NCBI GenBank assembly: GCA_965153455.1
Contig: OZ234498.1
Coordinates: forward strand, 19,468,001 to 19,532,000
Length of the DNA: 64,000 bases
Direction: 5' to 3'
Origin: Sphagnum compactum
Lineage: Eukaryota; Bryophyta; Sphagnopsida; Sphagnales
Part shown: positions 1 through 13,236 of the stretch, piece by piece
Layout: each line of letters starts with the position of its first letter
Position numbering within the stretch: position 1 is the first letter of the stretch
Translations under genes and position numbers: made by a program
The notes under the pieces: model-generated
The model's input: only the letters and a program-made list of their open reading frames with translations
Databases searched by the model: none
What the model was told of the DNA's origin: nothing

Positions 1-1320
1 GTGGGGTATTCACTCCTGTGGAGTAAAGCAAAATGCATCACAGTGCAACCAGATCGAGTGACCATCGGCGAGACTGCATCATTTGGGTGCATCCTAATGA
101 AGGACTTTCTTGAGGCATTGACACAGAGGGTAGAAAAGAACACAGCATCATTGGACAATTTTATGCGCATGCATGTTCCATCTGGCACCCCTCTCAAGCA
201 GAAAGAAGGGGAGCCCATTAAAGTCCTGACTCTTTTCAAGCATATTCAGGTTGTTATTGTCACTTCTGCAGACATGCTGGGCAAATTTATAGATGGTTAC
301 ACTTATGATATTCCAGGGCCAAAGAACTTGTTCCAATTTCTATTTTCTCAGAATACTTTTATGGAGCAAGTTTAAGTTTATTCAGGCTGACAGGGTGAGC
401 AACTTTTGCAGGCAATGTTGACATCAGAGAATGTGGTTATCTCGGAGACAGGAGACTCATGGTTCAATTGTCAAAAACTACGGTTGCCTGAGGGATGTGG
501 GTATGAATTCCAAATGCAGTATGGATCAATTGGGTGGTCAGTTGGTGCCACTCTGGGCTATGCTCAAGCTGCTGGCAAGGGAAAGCGGGTTATTTCTTGT
601 ATTGGGGATGGAAGCTTCCAGGTAAGCTAGGCTTACTATCAGATCCTCTGAATCTGCTGTAGATTGCATTTATCTCAGGTTTTTCCTTCTTGTGCTCCAA
701 GTAATATTTTAGACTATCTTCTCCTAAGATCAGCAGGTGTTTGGAATGCATGAAGGTATGAAATCCCTGATTGCTCTTGGTGGGCACATGGCTGTCAGGT
801 AACGGCACAAGAGGTTTCAACAATGATCAGATATGGGCAGCAGTCAATCATTTTTCTGCTCAACAATGGGGGCTATACAATCGAGGTTGAGATTCATGAT
901 GGTCCATACAATATCATCAAGAACTGGAATTATACAGGACTGGTTGAAGCTCTTCATAATGGAGAAGGCAAAGTGTGGACTTGCAAGGTATGCAACTAGG
1001 TGTTTTGAGTTTTACAAGTCAGGAAATCACAACATAAAAACTTCATGTGGATTTGCACACCAAGATCTTAACCTTTTTTATGTGAATCTCCAGGACACCT
1101 GGTTCTTTTTGCAGCTTTTGGTTAACTAGAAGTATTGTGGCTGTTTCTACAGGTGAGGACAGAGGAGGATCTGGTAGCAGCTATATCAACAGCAGAAAAA
1201 CAGAAGGACAGTCTATGCTTCATTGAGGTTATCCTCTACAAACATGACACCAGCAAGGAGCTCCTTGAATGGGGATCACGGGTAGCTGCAGCCAATAGCC
1301 GGCCACCTAATCCTCAATAA
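1..1320 (+). CDS. PDC: Pyruvate decarboxylase, C-terminal part (gene cut by window start)
   Basis: Cytosolic thiamine-diphosphate enzyme that converts pyruvate to acetaldehyde and CO2 in ethanolic fermentation. Four exons join in frame: 1-249, 412-621, 799-987 and 1153-1320 (stop TAA), giving 271 residues. All three introns are GT-AG and phase 0. The ThDP-binding signature is visible: GDGSFQ at the end of exon 2, then [10 protein letters not shown] in exon 3, with about 25 residues between GDG and NN. The sequence [10 protein letters not shown] just before it and the ending [19 protein letters not shown] are typical of plant PDCs. The N-terminal half lies upstream of the window; base 1 starts a codon in frame (VGYSLL), so it is not a start codon. 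Frame and splice sites are clear. Family assignment rests on remembered plant PDC sequences. Confidence 0.95.
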
Positions 1321-3138
1321 TTCTCTTCTGTTTGTCTGCACCCTCTGAATGGCAATCTTCATCTGAGAAGATACTGTACATGGGAGCATCAAACACTGCA
1401 GGTTACAAAATTTCAAAGAACTATAGGGGTTGCTGGGCAAGTCAAGTTACTCTGCCATATGACTCTCCTTACCCTATGTCAGTTTGTGAAATTTCAATTC
1501 TAATCCCCAGAAGGTCTCTCTCCTAATGAAGACAGCCTCCTTACTATTGAGGCAGCCTCTTAACACCTATTCTTTTATTTTGTAGAAACTGTGTTTCAGC
1601 AGGGGCAAAGCCTTGGCTTTTGGTTTCATCATGCCTGGTTCTAAATCTGTTTTCACAAAGTGTGGACATTTTGTCAGATATATGATAATGCTATTAGCAT
1701 AATGTTGTGGCCGTCAAGGCTGTCAACTGATGCACTAAATTTTGCTGGAGGAACTATTGATTGACCCGAGTGAATGTTTAGCAGAAAATGATCCATCTTG
1801 GCAGGGCATAGCCGACAATAACTTAGCAGATCTTTTAAGTGCCATAGCTTAAAAGAGTTTGCACCATAGGTGCTAAAAAAAAGTTTTGTCCTAGCTGCAA
1901 TGTAAATTTATTTATATATTTTATGGTTAATGTTTACCTAATATTTCAACCCATATTGAACCCCCAATGAGCAATTTCATCCCCTATTTGTGGCACTTTA
2001 CCAATAACTGTAATATACATATAGACAACTTCTGTGTAATTGACTTCAAGTCAACCACACTGAGATAGAGAGTACAATGTTGGAAATCCATTAAGATTGT
2101 AGCTGCACATCCAATGACAACCAATTTTTCCTCATAGCCTGCAAAATGTGATGCATGAAAGTAACAGAGAGAAGTGACAGCAATTATTTGGACAGTCAAA
2201 ATTGTTCACATGACAAATTTTGTTCGTGATTAATAATGTGAATATCTCCTTGTGTGCCCTTTAGCTTTGATAGCAATATTGATGAATTTTGGGCCTTCAA
2301 GAGGGTGTGAAAGGGACCAACCAATCTTTGGAAGCTAAGAAACTGGAAAATTTTGGAGACCACTACCCTGATTCTCTAATTCTGTTTAATCAGCTGAGGT
2401 GAACCCTTCTTGTGCATCTGAAAAAACTACTTTTGAAAGCTAGAAGCTGGTCAAGCCATGAAAATGGACTTAAAATTCTAGCAAGCAAAAGGAACACTCA
2501 GACCACAAATCAGAATATGGAAATGTACCTAGGCAACAAAGGTTGTGCACAGCATATGTGATGTGGACTGGAAGCCTCTGGTCAAGCTCAGTGACCCAAG
2601 CTTCCAAGTCCACTAGGCAAGAGCTTTTAGTCTCTCTCCTCTGTCTGTGTTCCAGGCACTTTCAATACTTCTACCTACTTTTTGGCAACCACCAGCTTAA
2701 TATTATTATTGCATGAATCCAGACCACAACTGCAGGTCATTTCCACTTTGAAATCATACTAGTGTTCATGTATTATCCAAGACTAGCAGCTTCCCTGTAC
2801 TGCACTACCTTTAGGAAGTGCTCTAACAAATGAGCTGCTATGACAATGGTCACCACTTTGAAAAGCCATTTCATGGGTGCATCAGAGAAAAGCAAGAAAA
2901 AAGAATCAACAAATGGAAGACCCAAAAGAAATTTAACTGTACAATGGAAGATCATTGCAGTTTTGATCTTCCTCCCTGCTTCAACCCTCTTCTCCCATTG
3001 TATTGTTTCTTGCTTTTTTGAATTTCCAGCATCCTTCCATTGGCATCCCATGCCACCTGCTTTTCAATAGCTTATGGACACTTTCCAATTCTGCTTGTAC
3101 CCCTCTTGCCTTATCTCCCCTCTTGCCTTATCTCGCCA
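1321..3138. other. Intergenic, includes PDC 3' UTR
   Basis: No coding region recognised. The first few hundred bases probably hold the PDC 3' UTR. The rest is moderately AT-rich unique-looking DNA with only short random ORFs. Confidence 0.5.
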
Positions 3139-3141
3139 TTA

Positions 3142-3518
3142 CCACAGCTCCAGCAGTGCTCAGTATGTGATCCTGCAAATTAAAGTTGGATGAAGAAAAG
3201 TCAAAACATGCCTATTTGGCTCAGCAAAATGGTTTTGGCCCAGCATTTCAGCATAATTTGCTGAGGGTGGTGAAAAGTACAGCAAAGCAAAACATATGGC
3301 AAAGAAGAGTGTAATGAATATGATCTGGCCGTCAATCCCTGTTTTTGATCGGTCACTCATAATGATGATTGGTCCAAGTGGGTTGTTAGTAGTCATCTCC
3401 CACCTATTTTTGCAATTCCAGTTTTTGTTTTATGGGGAGGTTGGAAAAATGTAGATAACTAAACTTGGATGTGAAATATTTTTGCAGGGTCACAGACTGA
3501 GCATTGCTGGACCTGCTC
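3142..3518. mobile_element. MITE, family A copy 1 (Tourist/PIF-Harbinger-like)
   Basis: A 377-bp element flanked by TTA on both sides (3139-3141 and 3519-3521), the target duplication expected for PIF/Harbinger elements. The terminal inverted repeats start 7 bases in: TCCAGCAGTGCTCAGTATGT on the left (from 3149) matches the reverse complement of the right end (3481-3511) at about 28 of 31 positions. There is no coding capacity. A second copy lies at 22293-22619 in the same orientation and shares the TIR and an inner stretch containing AAGTGGGTTG and ACTTGGATGTGA. Superfamily assignment is inferred from target-site size and structure. Confidence 0.8.
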
Positions 3519-3521
3519 TTA

Positions 3522-6500
3522 GTGAATCCACCATTCACCCATCCTCACCCAGTCACTCCTACATCTTGCAGGAATTCAAGATAAACCTTCAAGACTAGCT
3601 AAAGAGGCATCTATGTCTCATCCACAAAACACAAATACAAGAACATTGTGTCAGGACATTCAACAGGATTTGTTTGTTTTGTTTGTTTGGTGGGATGCTC
3701 AACAGGCTTTGAGCAGCTGCTTCACAAAAAAGATCTTAACTGCATTCAACCTGTTGGTAGAGTTTAGGACCATGTGATTGATCAACTAAAACATTTGTGC
3801 TACAGATTTAAGATTGGTATTGTGTGAAGGTTCTCTCTCACCCTGCAATCTTCAAAGAGTCCAAACTTCTTTTAGCCTACAGCACCACTCTAAAGTAGAA
3901 CTAATTCTGATGTGAGAAAGTCTACACAAATTGAGATCCTCCATTAGGATCCCCTCACAAATATTATCTGCTTCTGAAGACAAATTTGTTCTTGGTTTGG
4001 AAGGGGAAAAGCTCAATATCAGAGTGCAGCATTGCAATTAAGGATTGAGCTGTCTTAGCTTATAAAATGAAAAGAATGGACATGCATGACCACCATGGAG
4101 TTTCAAAACCACAAAATTTGTTTGAGGATCACAGCAAAGACAAAAAAAAATACACATTTCTATTAGTATTTAGATATTATTGTTCAGGCAATCCAGATTA
4201 AAGAAATTGAAATAACCTGACACTGATGAAAACTGTTGCAAAAATATTTCAGTAAGTCTGTCCATCGAAGGAAGTAGATGGGGCAGTTCATTTCCATTCT
4301 TATGGATATGGCACTCCTCTTCAAAAAAACAACAACAGAGACACTGAAGAACTCTTTGGAGCTTCAAAGCTTGTTAACCAACCTGGACTGAATGTTCATA
4401 ACATCAATTTTTTGTCAGAAGACACAAGGAAAAAAAAAAGAAAAAGAAGAAGTTCAAGACGATGTGCAGTAAGGCTTTGAAGTGTACAGTCTCCTTGGAT
4501 TAGCAAAAGGTATCATATGATGTTTTGCAGATCTGACTCTCTCACAACCTCCAAAGGATTGCCCTGAGTCATTAAGAACCCCTACGACTTTGTGTCCACC
4601 AGTGATTCCTGTTAACACCATGCACACTGGTAGCTGATTCCCTTAATTCTACACTTGAAACAAATGAGACCAGGAAAGAAGAAGGTGGAGACATAGGAGC
4701 AGAATGTATTAAGCAACATCCAACTTGGCCTGGTGGAATGGCAGTCTTAGACTAACAGAGGTGCTGGACAATTTCCTTCGTGTGCAAGAGGAGGTTGTCC
4801 GAGTAATTGCAAGTGAACATATATTGCAAACTTAGTCAAATGTCACAGTCCCCTCTCTAATTGTGTCTGCTCACAATAAAACTTGCACAATTGTTGTACA
4901 TATGTGAACTTCTAATGATAGCACTAGCAAGGATTTAGAGTGTCTTTTGGGTGTGATCACACTAAAAGGAGTCAAAAACCATGTTAGATCCCAATGGAAA
5001 CTATCAAATTTTTATACATATATTTATGCATTACCATGTGAAAATCATGGTAATCGTGAGAAGGTAAGGAATGAATTCAAATTTATATTATATTTTATTT
5101 CATTTCAAAGTTGTTTTTTTTTTTTGTGGTAGTGGATTTCTAAACTTGAACAATAGTTACATCAAATAAGGACAATATTCCAAAGGATCAAGTTAAAGAC
5201 TCTTTTAATAAAAAATTGAAATGATAATAACTTACAACCCACAATAAAACATCAGTCATAATGTAAGAAAAACACAATTTAAAAATTTAAAAAATTCAAA
5301 CTAGACTATTTCAAACCTTACGAATTTCAAAAAAAATTATCACATGTAAATGGGGTGTAATGTACATAACATATAAAACAAAGTTGTAAATCATAATGCA
5401 AAAAACAAAACCCTAAAATACCCTAAAATAGTAACATACTTTAATATGATTTGAAATCATTTTTCAAAATGAAAAAAAAAATTTGCAAAGTTTTTTAATT
5501 TCACATATATTAAAAAAATTATTAAAACATAACATATGATGTATTAAGGCAACTCTAGGCATATTTACTATCAAATTGTAAAAACATTATTTCAAAAATT
5601 ATTTTCTATGAAAAAATCAAAATTATTCCAAAAGGACTTATGATCCTTAGATTTACTAATGTGAGTGGCTCCTTCTAATGTGATTGGACCCCTTTGTGAG
5701 AATGGTATATATTCAAACTAAAATCACCATATTGATAAAGAAGTGTGAGCAATGAAAAGCAACATTACCATCATTTCAACAAGTGTAGTAGTGATGATCT
5801 TGTGAGATCAAATTTTCCTTTCCCATCTTTGAAGCATTTATGATGAAACCCCTACCTATTCACATGTTTTTCATAGTTGTTCATCATATACAATGTAATT
5901 ATATTTGTTATTGTTATTTTAGGTGAGCCATTGTTTTAGAATAGTAAGGATCTATGACACTGTTTAAAGGTTGATGGTTGAAAAAAATTAAAAGCTTATT
6001 TTATTCTTGAATTTTAGCTTTAAATAGATCATGTTATGCTTGCAATTGGTGAAAGGAGATGATTTTGTGGCTTGTGAATTTGATGATTTGTGTTTTGAAT
6101 GATGCAAAGGTGGTTAAAAACAAGGTAACAAAGGTGATTCTTAGTTTCAAGTCGGGGTTAGTCGAAACTTCAACAACCATGGTAACTAATGAAACATTAT
6201 AGCATGATTAGCGTCTTTTAATAGTACATTATGTCTCGAAATTATATGGCTGATGCAATGTAAGCACAAAAGAAAACAAATGTAATGTAATTTATATTGC
6301 AATGTGTCAAGTTCTCAACTTTGTAATTCGACCTTCTTCCCATATATATTTTTTCATCCCATTTAGTTATCATAGATCGAGTTTAAAACCTCTCTTTAAC
6401 TATTATTTATTAATAGTGATGGAGATCAAGAGGGGACATTTAGTGAACTTGATTGTAGGGCACATTTACAATTAGTAGTTAACATGAAAGGACAATGATA

Positions 6501-9290
6501 GGAATGGTCAAAGAATGTGAATTAGGCATTTAAAAAATAGGAACCTACATAGCTTAGTGATTTGTTGCCAAGAAGGGGCTCAAAACAAATTGGTGTGCAA
6601 GCGTCAACATTAGCTTCCATTATATGAGGTCATTAAGTAAGATATGTGCAAAACCCAAGTATGAATCACTTTATTTTCAATATGAGATGAGCTTTTGAAA
6701 AAATAACTATGTAAACCTTAAACATAAATTATCCATAACTCAATATTTTCATTTGATATGATGTAAAATATTTCAATATTTTTGTCTTCATTATATTGTT
6801 TAAATAAAACCAAGCCCTTAACAAGTTTAAAATCCAATCACTAACCTTATCAAAGTCCAATATCTTTTTGCCAATGTCATAATTCATAATTTCAACTTTA
6901 AATTAAAGTACATAATTTGTGTAATTTCCTTTATTAAGTATTATAATCAATTACATTACATACATATTCACCCTAACAATCTAGAATTTGATATTTGGTT
7001 TGCATTTTATGAAAATGGACCAAAAATCAAATTGTAAAAAGGAGATGATGGAGGATGTGTTATAGGACCTTAGTAACGAATATCAATAATAATTATAGGA
7101 AAGAATATTCAACCAATGTCCCTTGCTAATCATATCCAAATATGTTCACATGTGTCAACAACAAACTTCTTCCCTTGCCCTTATTAGTTATGTGAATTGC
7201 AAATCGTGTTATCTAACAAATAACCCATCACCTAACTTAACGAAGTGTGCAAATTACATGGTAGATGACTAAAAAATTAAAGTTTCATTATTGACATTTT
7301 TTGTGTCAAGTGGTGAAAAATAGATCAACTTTCAATCAAATGGCACATATTATTTTCTTAAGATACCCCATCACCAACAAACTAATATATGCAAGGCAAT
7401 TATATTTGTCATTCAAGCATAATTAAATGTTCCAAAGTCCTAACTAAAATTTTGGAAATTATTGTTAAACCCTACTTGTAGCTTTCTTTTAAATTGTGAA
7501 ATAGAAAGTTAAGTGTTAGTAAAATTACAACCTAATAACTCCCAATCAAACCAAAAACAACTTGAAGCTTTCAACTCATAACCACCCACAATGTTTGACC
7601 TTATCTATGATGTCAAAATTCATCCAGACCTTGTCTTTTGTTGTCTTTTTGGCTTCAAATGATGCATCATTCAATATTAATGTACTACACACTAAAGGGC
7701 TTTGGGAAGAACTCAAAATCATTAAACAATTAGAAAGCATGATAAGAACATGATATCCACCCACTTAATTCAATATTTTAACATGCCACTAAAAGCTAAT
7801 TGAAAGCTTTTGCTTGTGTGATATTGCATCAAATCACGACAACATACAATTTTTTGAATCTAATGTCAAAGAGACCAAAACATAACAATGTTCCATATAT
7901 ATATACACACATTACTTGAGGTTTGGTTTCATCATTAAATACGCCTTTGAATATTGAAGCAATGTTTTTGAAATTATGACACGAAGGCATTAAAATTGTC
8001 ATTTCCATGGCAAGCTACAATACGGATTGTTATTGTACAATTGGCAACCATCTACTAGAATACAATTTCTAGGTCAAATGTACAAACTACTAAAGTTGTT
8101 ATGTCTTCCATATCCCTTTTGAATTTGTTTTTATGGACTAGATTTTGCCTCTAAAATATTCAATATATGCTACCAAGTTTGTTGTTGGAATGCAATTCTT
8201 TTTCAAATTAATAGGTGATTTCTTCCCATATTCTAAACACGTGAAATTATATCTATCCATCACTTACGGTCAAGGAGAAAAAGAAACCACAAAACACTTT
8301 TAATTTATCAAAAAGTATCTTATAGTTTTGATTTGAAAATGCCAATATTGCAAAAAACCATGATTTATCAAGTTTGTAACTGAAACGACTATTCACATAT
8401 GTTCCAAATATCCTATAGATAGCTATGAAAAAGATACATGTTAGTGAAAAATGTTGAAGTGAAAAAATAACTGCATTAAAAAAATGAAATAAAAATAAAA
8501 ATTGGTTACCGCGTATTTTGCGTATTTTCCACTTTGTAAATGAGGAGTTTGTTGCATTGTTGTTGGCCTTTGGGTTTAAAGGTCTATGACTTTTCTATGT
8601 TAGGCATCTTGATGGGTAGCAATAAAATGGCCTTACTTCACATAATACTTTGGCTAAAGTACTTTAAAGTAATGTGAACCTGAATTTGCACATGATACAA
8701 ATGATTTTGAAAAGTCTAGTTGCAAAAAATGACTATCTTTGATTGGCCAGCCATAATGATTGTCGTAGGTGGTGTCATTTACATAGTCTTATCGTTTTAT
8801 ACTATCCATCTTTTTATGTTTTATGGGTGGGGATTGGAAAACAACTAACATTATGCTGAAGGTGGTCCATTTTTTTATCATAAGTCACAACTAATTTTTA
8901 ATTAACCATATAAAATAGTTATTAAAAAGTTTTCAAACATTTTGTATTTCTTCTTCTTCCCATTGTCAGGCCTCTATCCATTTTCAATTAGTTCATTAGG
9001 AAAAACAAGAAACACACTATAAAATGCCCCTCAACACACCCTTGCACCCGCCTTCAAAAAAACAATTCGTGTTCTAAAACGGTGAGCAAATACAAACACC
9101 AAACTGATGAGCAAGTACAGCCATGTTACATAAAGCTTTCAATAAAAAGGACCAACAAACATTTTCGTTATCACAATAGAAAGTGTTATAAATGTCTACT
9201 TGTGTTATATTTCATTTACAATTCACATATTTGTGCTAATTGAAATGTTCTACAAAGATAAATGGACAAAACAAACTACATGCACTCTCC
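3522..9290. other. AT-rich intergenic desert
   Basis: Very AT-rich, especially 4900-9000, with runs of A or T and no ORF above about 75 codons that looks coding. No intact transposon ends or protein remnants could be recognised. It may be old decayed transposon DNA. Confidence 0.5.
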
Positions 9291-9345
9291 CCATTAGGGG
9301 CAGAGCCAATAAAGGGCTCATCAGGTTCCTGCTCTGCCCTTATGG
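9291..9345. repeat. 55-base hairpin
   Basis: CCATTAGGGGCAGAGC pairs with GCTCTGCCCTTATGG around a loop of about 24 bases, with one bulged base. A second small hairpin (CTCTCCC / GGGAGAG) lies at about 9484-9502. Purpose unknown; it could be a MITE relic or a small-RNA foldback. Confidence 0.4.
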
Positions 9346-10157
9346 TAAGTTCAAACCAGCAAGAACTAGAATAGGGAATGTTTCATGAAGTTACCAAAAA
9401 ATGAACTCAACGTTCACAGTAACATCCCCCTCTGGACATTCCTCAAAATGTGGGACCAAATTAAAACTGCATCATTTTCTCATCTCTCCCATATAGGGAG
9501 AGCTAATAAAAACCATCCATACATCTCAGAGCTATAAATATACCATACTTGACAGCACAAAAGTTCTGTGTCGGCCTTTGCTTATGAAGAATATAGAGGA
9601 ACACAAGCAACATTGTCACTAGTAGTAAGCAAGCATCAAGCCAAGCAACTACTCATTAATGTTCATCCAACTTGCAAGTGATCATGGTTGCAATTGCTTC
9701 TAAGTTGCCTAACTAAATCCCATATAATTAAAAGAATCAATTCCTCCCTGGCTCTTGGGATGGAAAACCAAGTCATCCAGAGCAGCACAGAGGAGTTCAA
9801 GCTTTCAATTCTGAAATCCTCAATGCATAATGCACAACAAACATGTTGCAAAACAGCCATCAAGAAAACTGTGAACCATACAGTCACAAAGAGCAAAAAT
9901 ACCTAGGAATTGAAGAAAAGCTCAGTCCCCACTTGTTGGCAGAAGACACGGGGGCATCAATATTCTTTGGCTTCATAAGTGTAGGTATGTGTGAGATCAT
10001 CCTGTCAATTTCTGCAATCTGTAGCAAAAAAACTCAAAGCAACCCAAACTCCTAATCTGTCTGGAGATGGCTTGCGCTTTTCTCAAAAAATTGGAAGAGG
10101 GGGGATGTGTACCCACATCACATCAAAATTTCGTTGCAAGTCTAAGGCATGTGGGTA
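9346..10157. other. Probable ODC 3' UTR and flank
   Basis: Lies just downstream of the minus-strand ODC stop. No coding region is supported. The part nearest 10157 is probably the ODC 3' UTR. Confidence 0.4.
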
Positions 10158-13100
10158 TCAGGAATAGCCTCCATTGGACACTGAAATAAGCTGGCTACCA
10201 CTACTGGAGCCTGAAACTTCACTATTCTCCTCCACCCCAAATGTATCAAAATTGACCTCAGAAAGGAGCATCTTCATGACCTCAGGAAGGAGCCCCTTTA
10301 GAATGCTGAGGGCAGCTGCTGGGCACCCATGCAAATTGACAGAGAAAGCATAGAAAGTGGGGATGTCTGATGTTGCAAAACCATTGAAACTAGATCCGGC
10401 AGCTGCGGTGTATGCTCCCATGTTGGGAAATAGAATCCAATCACCAATTGACAGTTCTGGTAGTAATACTCCCTGTAGAACAGTATCCAACCCATCACAA
10501 GTGGGCCCAAAAACTGTTGAGCTATGGAAGATGGGAGCCATCCAATCAGTATGTAAGTCCCCAGACTCTTCTTCCACTGAGACTAGGAGAGGGCGATACT
10601 TGAGCTTAGCATGATCATATAGAAGACAATTCATGGATCCATAGATTCCATCATTGATCCAATACTCTCTTACATTGGCACGCACACGTTTCCCAATGAC
10701 TGTTGTTGCTAAGGTTGCTGGTGTCTCTGCAAAGTAACGTCCAGGTTCTGCAATAATGGTCACCCCCATATTGGGTGGGAAGTAAGCATCCAAAGCAGCG
10801 TTTACAGCTGCAGAGGCATCCAAGAATTTCAGCCCAGTGGATCCAGACGTGAACCCTCCACCAATGTCTAGAATCTTCATTGCAGGTAATTTCAACCTCA
10901 AGGCTACGTCAAATACTTCACGAGCAGCAGCTATGGCATCTGCAAATGAAAGTGCATCTGTTGCTCCACTGCCAATGTGAAATGAGACACCTGCCCCATA
11001 CACATCCCAGGGTTTTAAAGAAACACAACTAACAGCTTAAGTTCAATCACAGGATTCAAAGGCTCAAAATATCTCCAGATTATCCTCTCTTCAGTGATAC
11101 AATATCCAATGCACCACAATCTATAAAATTTACCTTCACAGTGATATCAGGTGTTGGGGATGGGAGATGCCCCCTGCTGCTCATAAAGACTAATCTCACA
11201 TTAACCTGTGGTACTTGAGCTACCATTAGCAAGAGAGACTGTAATCTACAACAAGAAATCCTCCAATACCCATCTAGAAATGCATGTTTCCCAAAGACTG
11301 TATAGCCTCTGTAAACTACCACTTTAAATCAAGTGCTATATGCAAGATGTTGCAAATGCAGCAGTAGTTGAGCTAATGTAACCATGATGGAGCACAGCTC
11401 AAAGGAGCAACAATGATCCATGGTAAAATTCTAAGTGAGCTTGCTCAGATTGACAGAGAAAAAATTCAGTCGTGCCTTGCCCACAATAGAGGGAGGGAGG
11501 AGAACAGAGAGACAGAGAGTTGCAACATCTACCAGCAACAGGAACATGAAGCTGGGCAGCAACACATAAAAGGTTCTCCACTTCACACATTAAAGCTCCA
11601 TATTTCACTCCCAATGGACAACGAGCTGCTCTATCATCTGTTCTTAAACGAAGCAACAGCACTGCCCCAGGGTGGTGAGCCTTCACCTTATGGATCTGCA
11701 ACCAAGATGCAAGAAAAGCAGCTCTTATCCCTAATCTGTAAGCAATGAATCCCAAAATAACATCAGACATTGACATGATGTGAAAACAGAATAGAGGGGT
11801 ATTTCCAGAAGTATGTCAGGCAAGTACCTCACTCTCACAATCAAAGGTCATGAGGTTGACACCCACAGAAGCAGCATAAGAAACATGTGAGAGCATTTTG
11901 CAAGGATTTGCAAAAACAATTTGGTCAGCAGGAACACCAAGGGCTAGCACTTGTGATATCTCCACCTTGCTTGCACAATCAAAACCTGCTCCAAGTGAAG
12001 CCAGAGTCATGATCATTGCAGAATCCGGATTACACTTGACAGCATAAAATGGTTTCACTCTTGGCAGTGCTTTCACCCATCCTTGAAACAGTTGCACCAG
12101 CAACCCCAAGTCTAACACGTAAAACGAATCTTGCATTCCCTTTCTCTGTGCAATGCAACAAAACAATCTCAGCCACATTGGTCAAATCTATGGACTGTAA
12201 ACTCTGGGGGATTTCGTCAGCCCTAAATCAAGGTGATTCATGTATGAGACAAAATCAAAATGTAAGCATGAAAGGGGAAAATTCATGGAAAGCAATATAT
12301 CTGTGAGATTGCAGAGCAAATCTCCACAACAACACTTCAAAGGTAACCTTGTCTCAGTTGCAGCACAACCCAAAACTGACATGAATAGCAGTCACTAGCT
12401 GCCATGACTCCCCCCACTGATTTCATAAGCTCCCCCATGCAGGTGTAGATAAAAAAAAGATACGAAAATCCTGCCCAGGATATCAGGGGAAAACAAAACT
12501 GCATCCCAAGTTTCTGTTACATTTCTGAGCAATGGGAAGAAGATAGATTTCAGTCACAATGTTAGCTTGGGGTTTGAAAAAAAGCCTTATTAGTATCCTC
12601 ATTCAAGCTGCAACAACCAGGCTTGTGAGGGCAAGCTTCCTTTCATATTGGTGTGCACTTGTACAAGCAAGCAAGCATCAAACCCTCAACCATGGAAAGA
12701 ACCAAAAAAAAACTCAATATCTTCGCAGCAACAGAAACCTCCATCTTGTACTATGATGCAAAGCTATGTAAACACATGCGAGTCCAATGCCCAGATCCCA
12801 TAAGAATCTCTCTGTAGCTAATTGTTGAAACAACAAGAGCATGCAAGATCGTAGCCACCACCCCCTCTCTCCTCCTCCGGGTGGTTCAAGCCGGTGGTTT
12901 GTTTCCTTAGGGGAAATTTGGGCTGGCCTTGAGCTCTCATCCCCAATCGTCAATTTACCAGAGTTCTGGTTGCAAGGAAACTATAGGCAGCAGGCATGGT
13001 ATCAAACATATCAGAAAAAAGAGTACAAGTTGTTCGCACAACAGACAGATAGTTAACGATTGATTTTTTTTAAAAAATTCCCCCTCTACCTTAATGATAG

Positions 13101-13236
13101 AGCGAACGAATGCATCGATTTCGAGCTGTCCTCCGGTCTGCATGATGTGCACCGGTCCATCTGCATGCCCTGCGATGGTGGCCCTCTTGGGCTTCACCTC
13201 ATATCGATCGCATCCCACATCCAACGGCAACCCCAT
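10158..13236 (-). CDS. ODC: Ornithine decarboxylase, four coding exons
   Basis: PLP enzyme that decarboxylates ornithine to putrescine, the first step of polyamine synthesis. Exons read on the minus strand are 13236-13090, 12145-11828, 11695-11533 and 10990-10158. They join in frame (phases 0, 0, 1) to 486 residues. The start ATG at 13236 gives MGLPLDVG; exon 1 ends with FVRSIIK, matching the usual segment before the barrel. Seen: PLP-lysine motif PFYAVKCN (Lys86), FDCAS, FANPCK, HIGSGA (214-219), GGG (253-255), EPGRYF (291-296), INDGIYGS with Asp323, catalytic CDG (Cys374) and FPNMGAYT (Tyr403). All key residues are present. The serine-rich tail after about residue 455 extends past the conserved core. 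Angiosperm ODC genes I know of are intronless, so the three introns are unusual. A related decarboxylase specificity (lysine) cannot be excluded. Confidence 0.93.
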
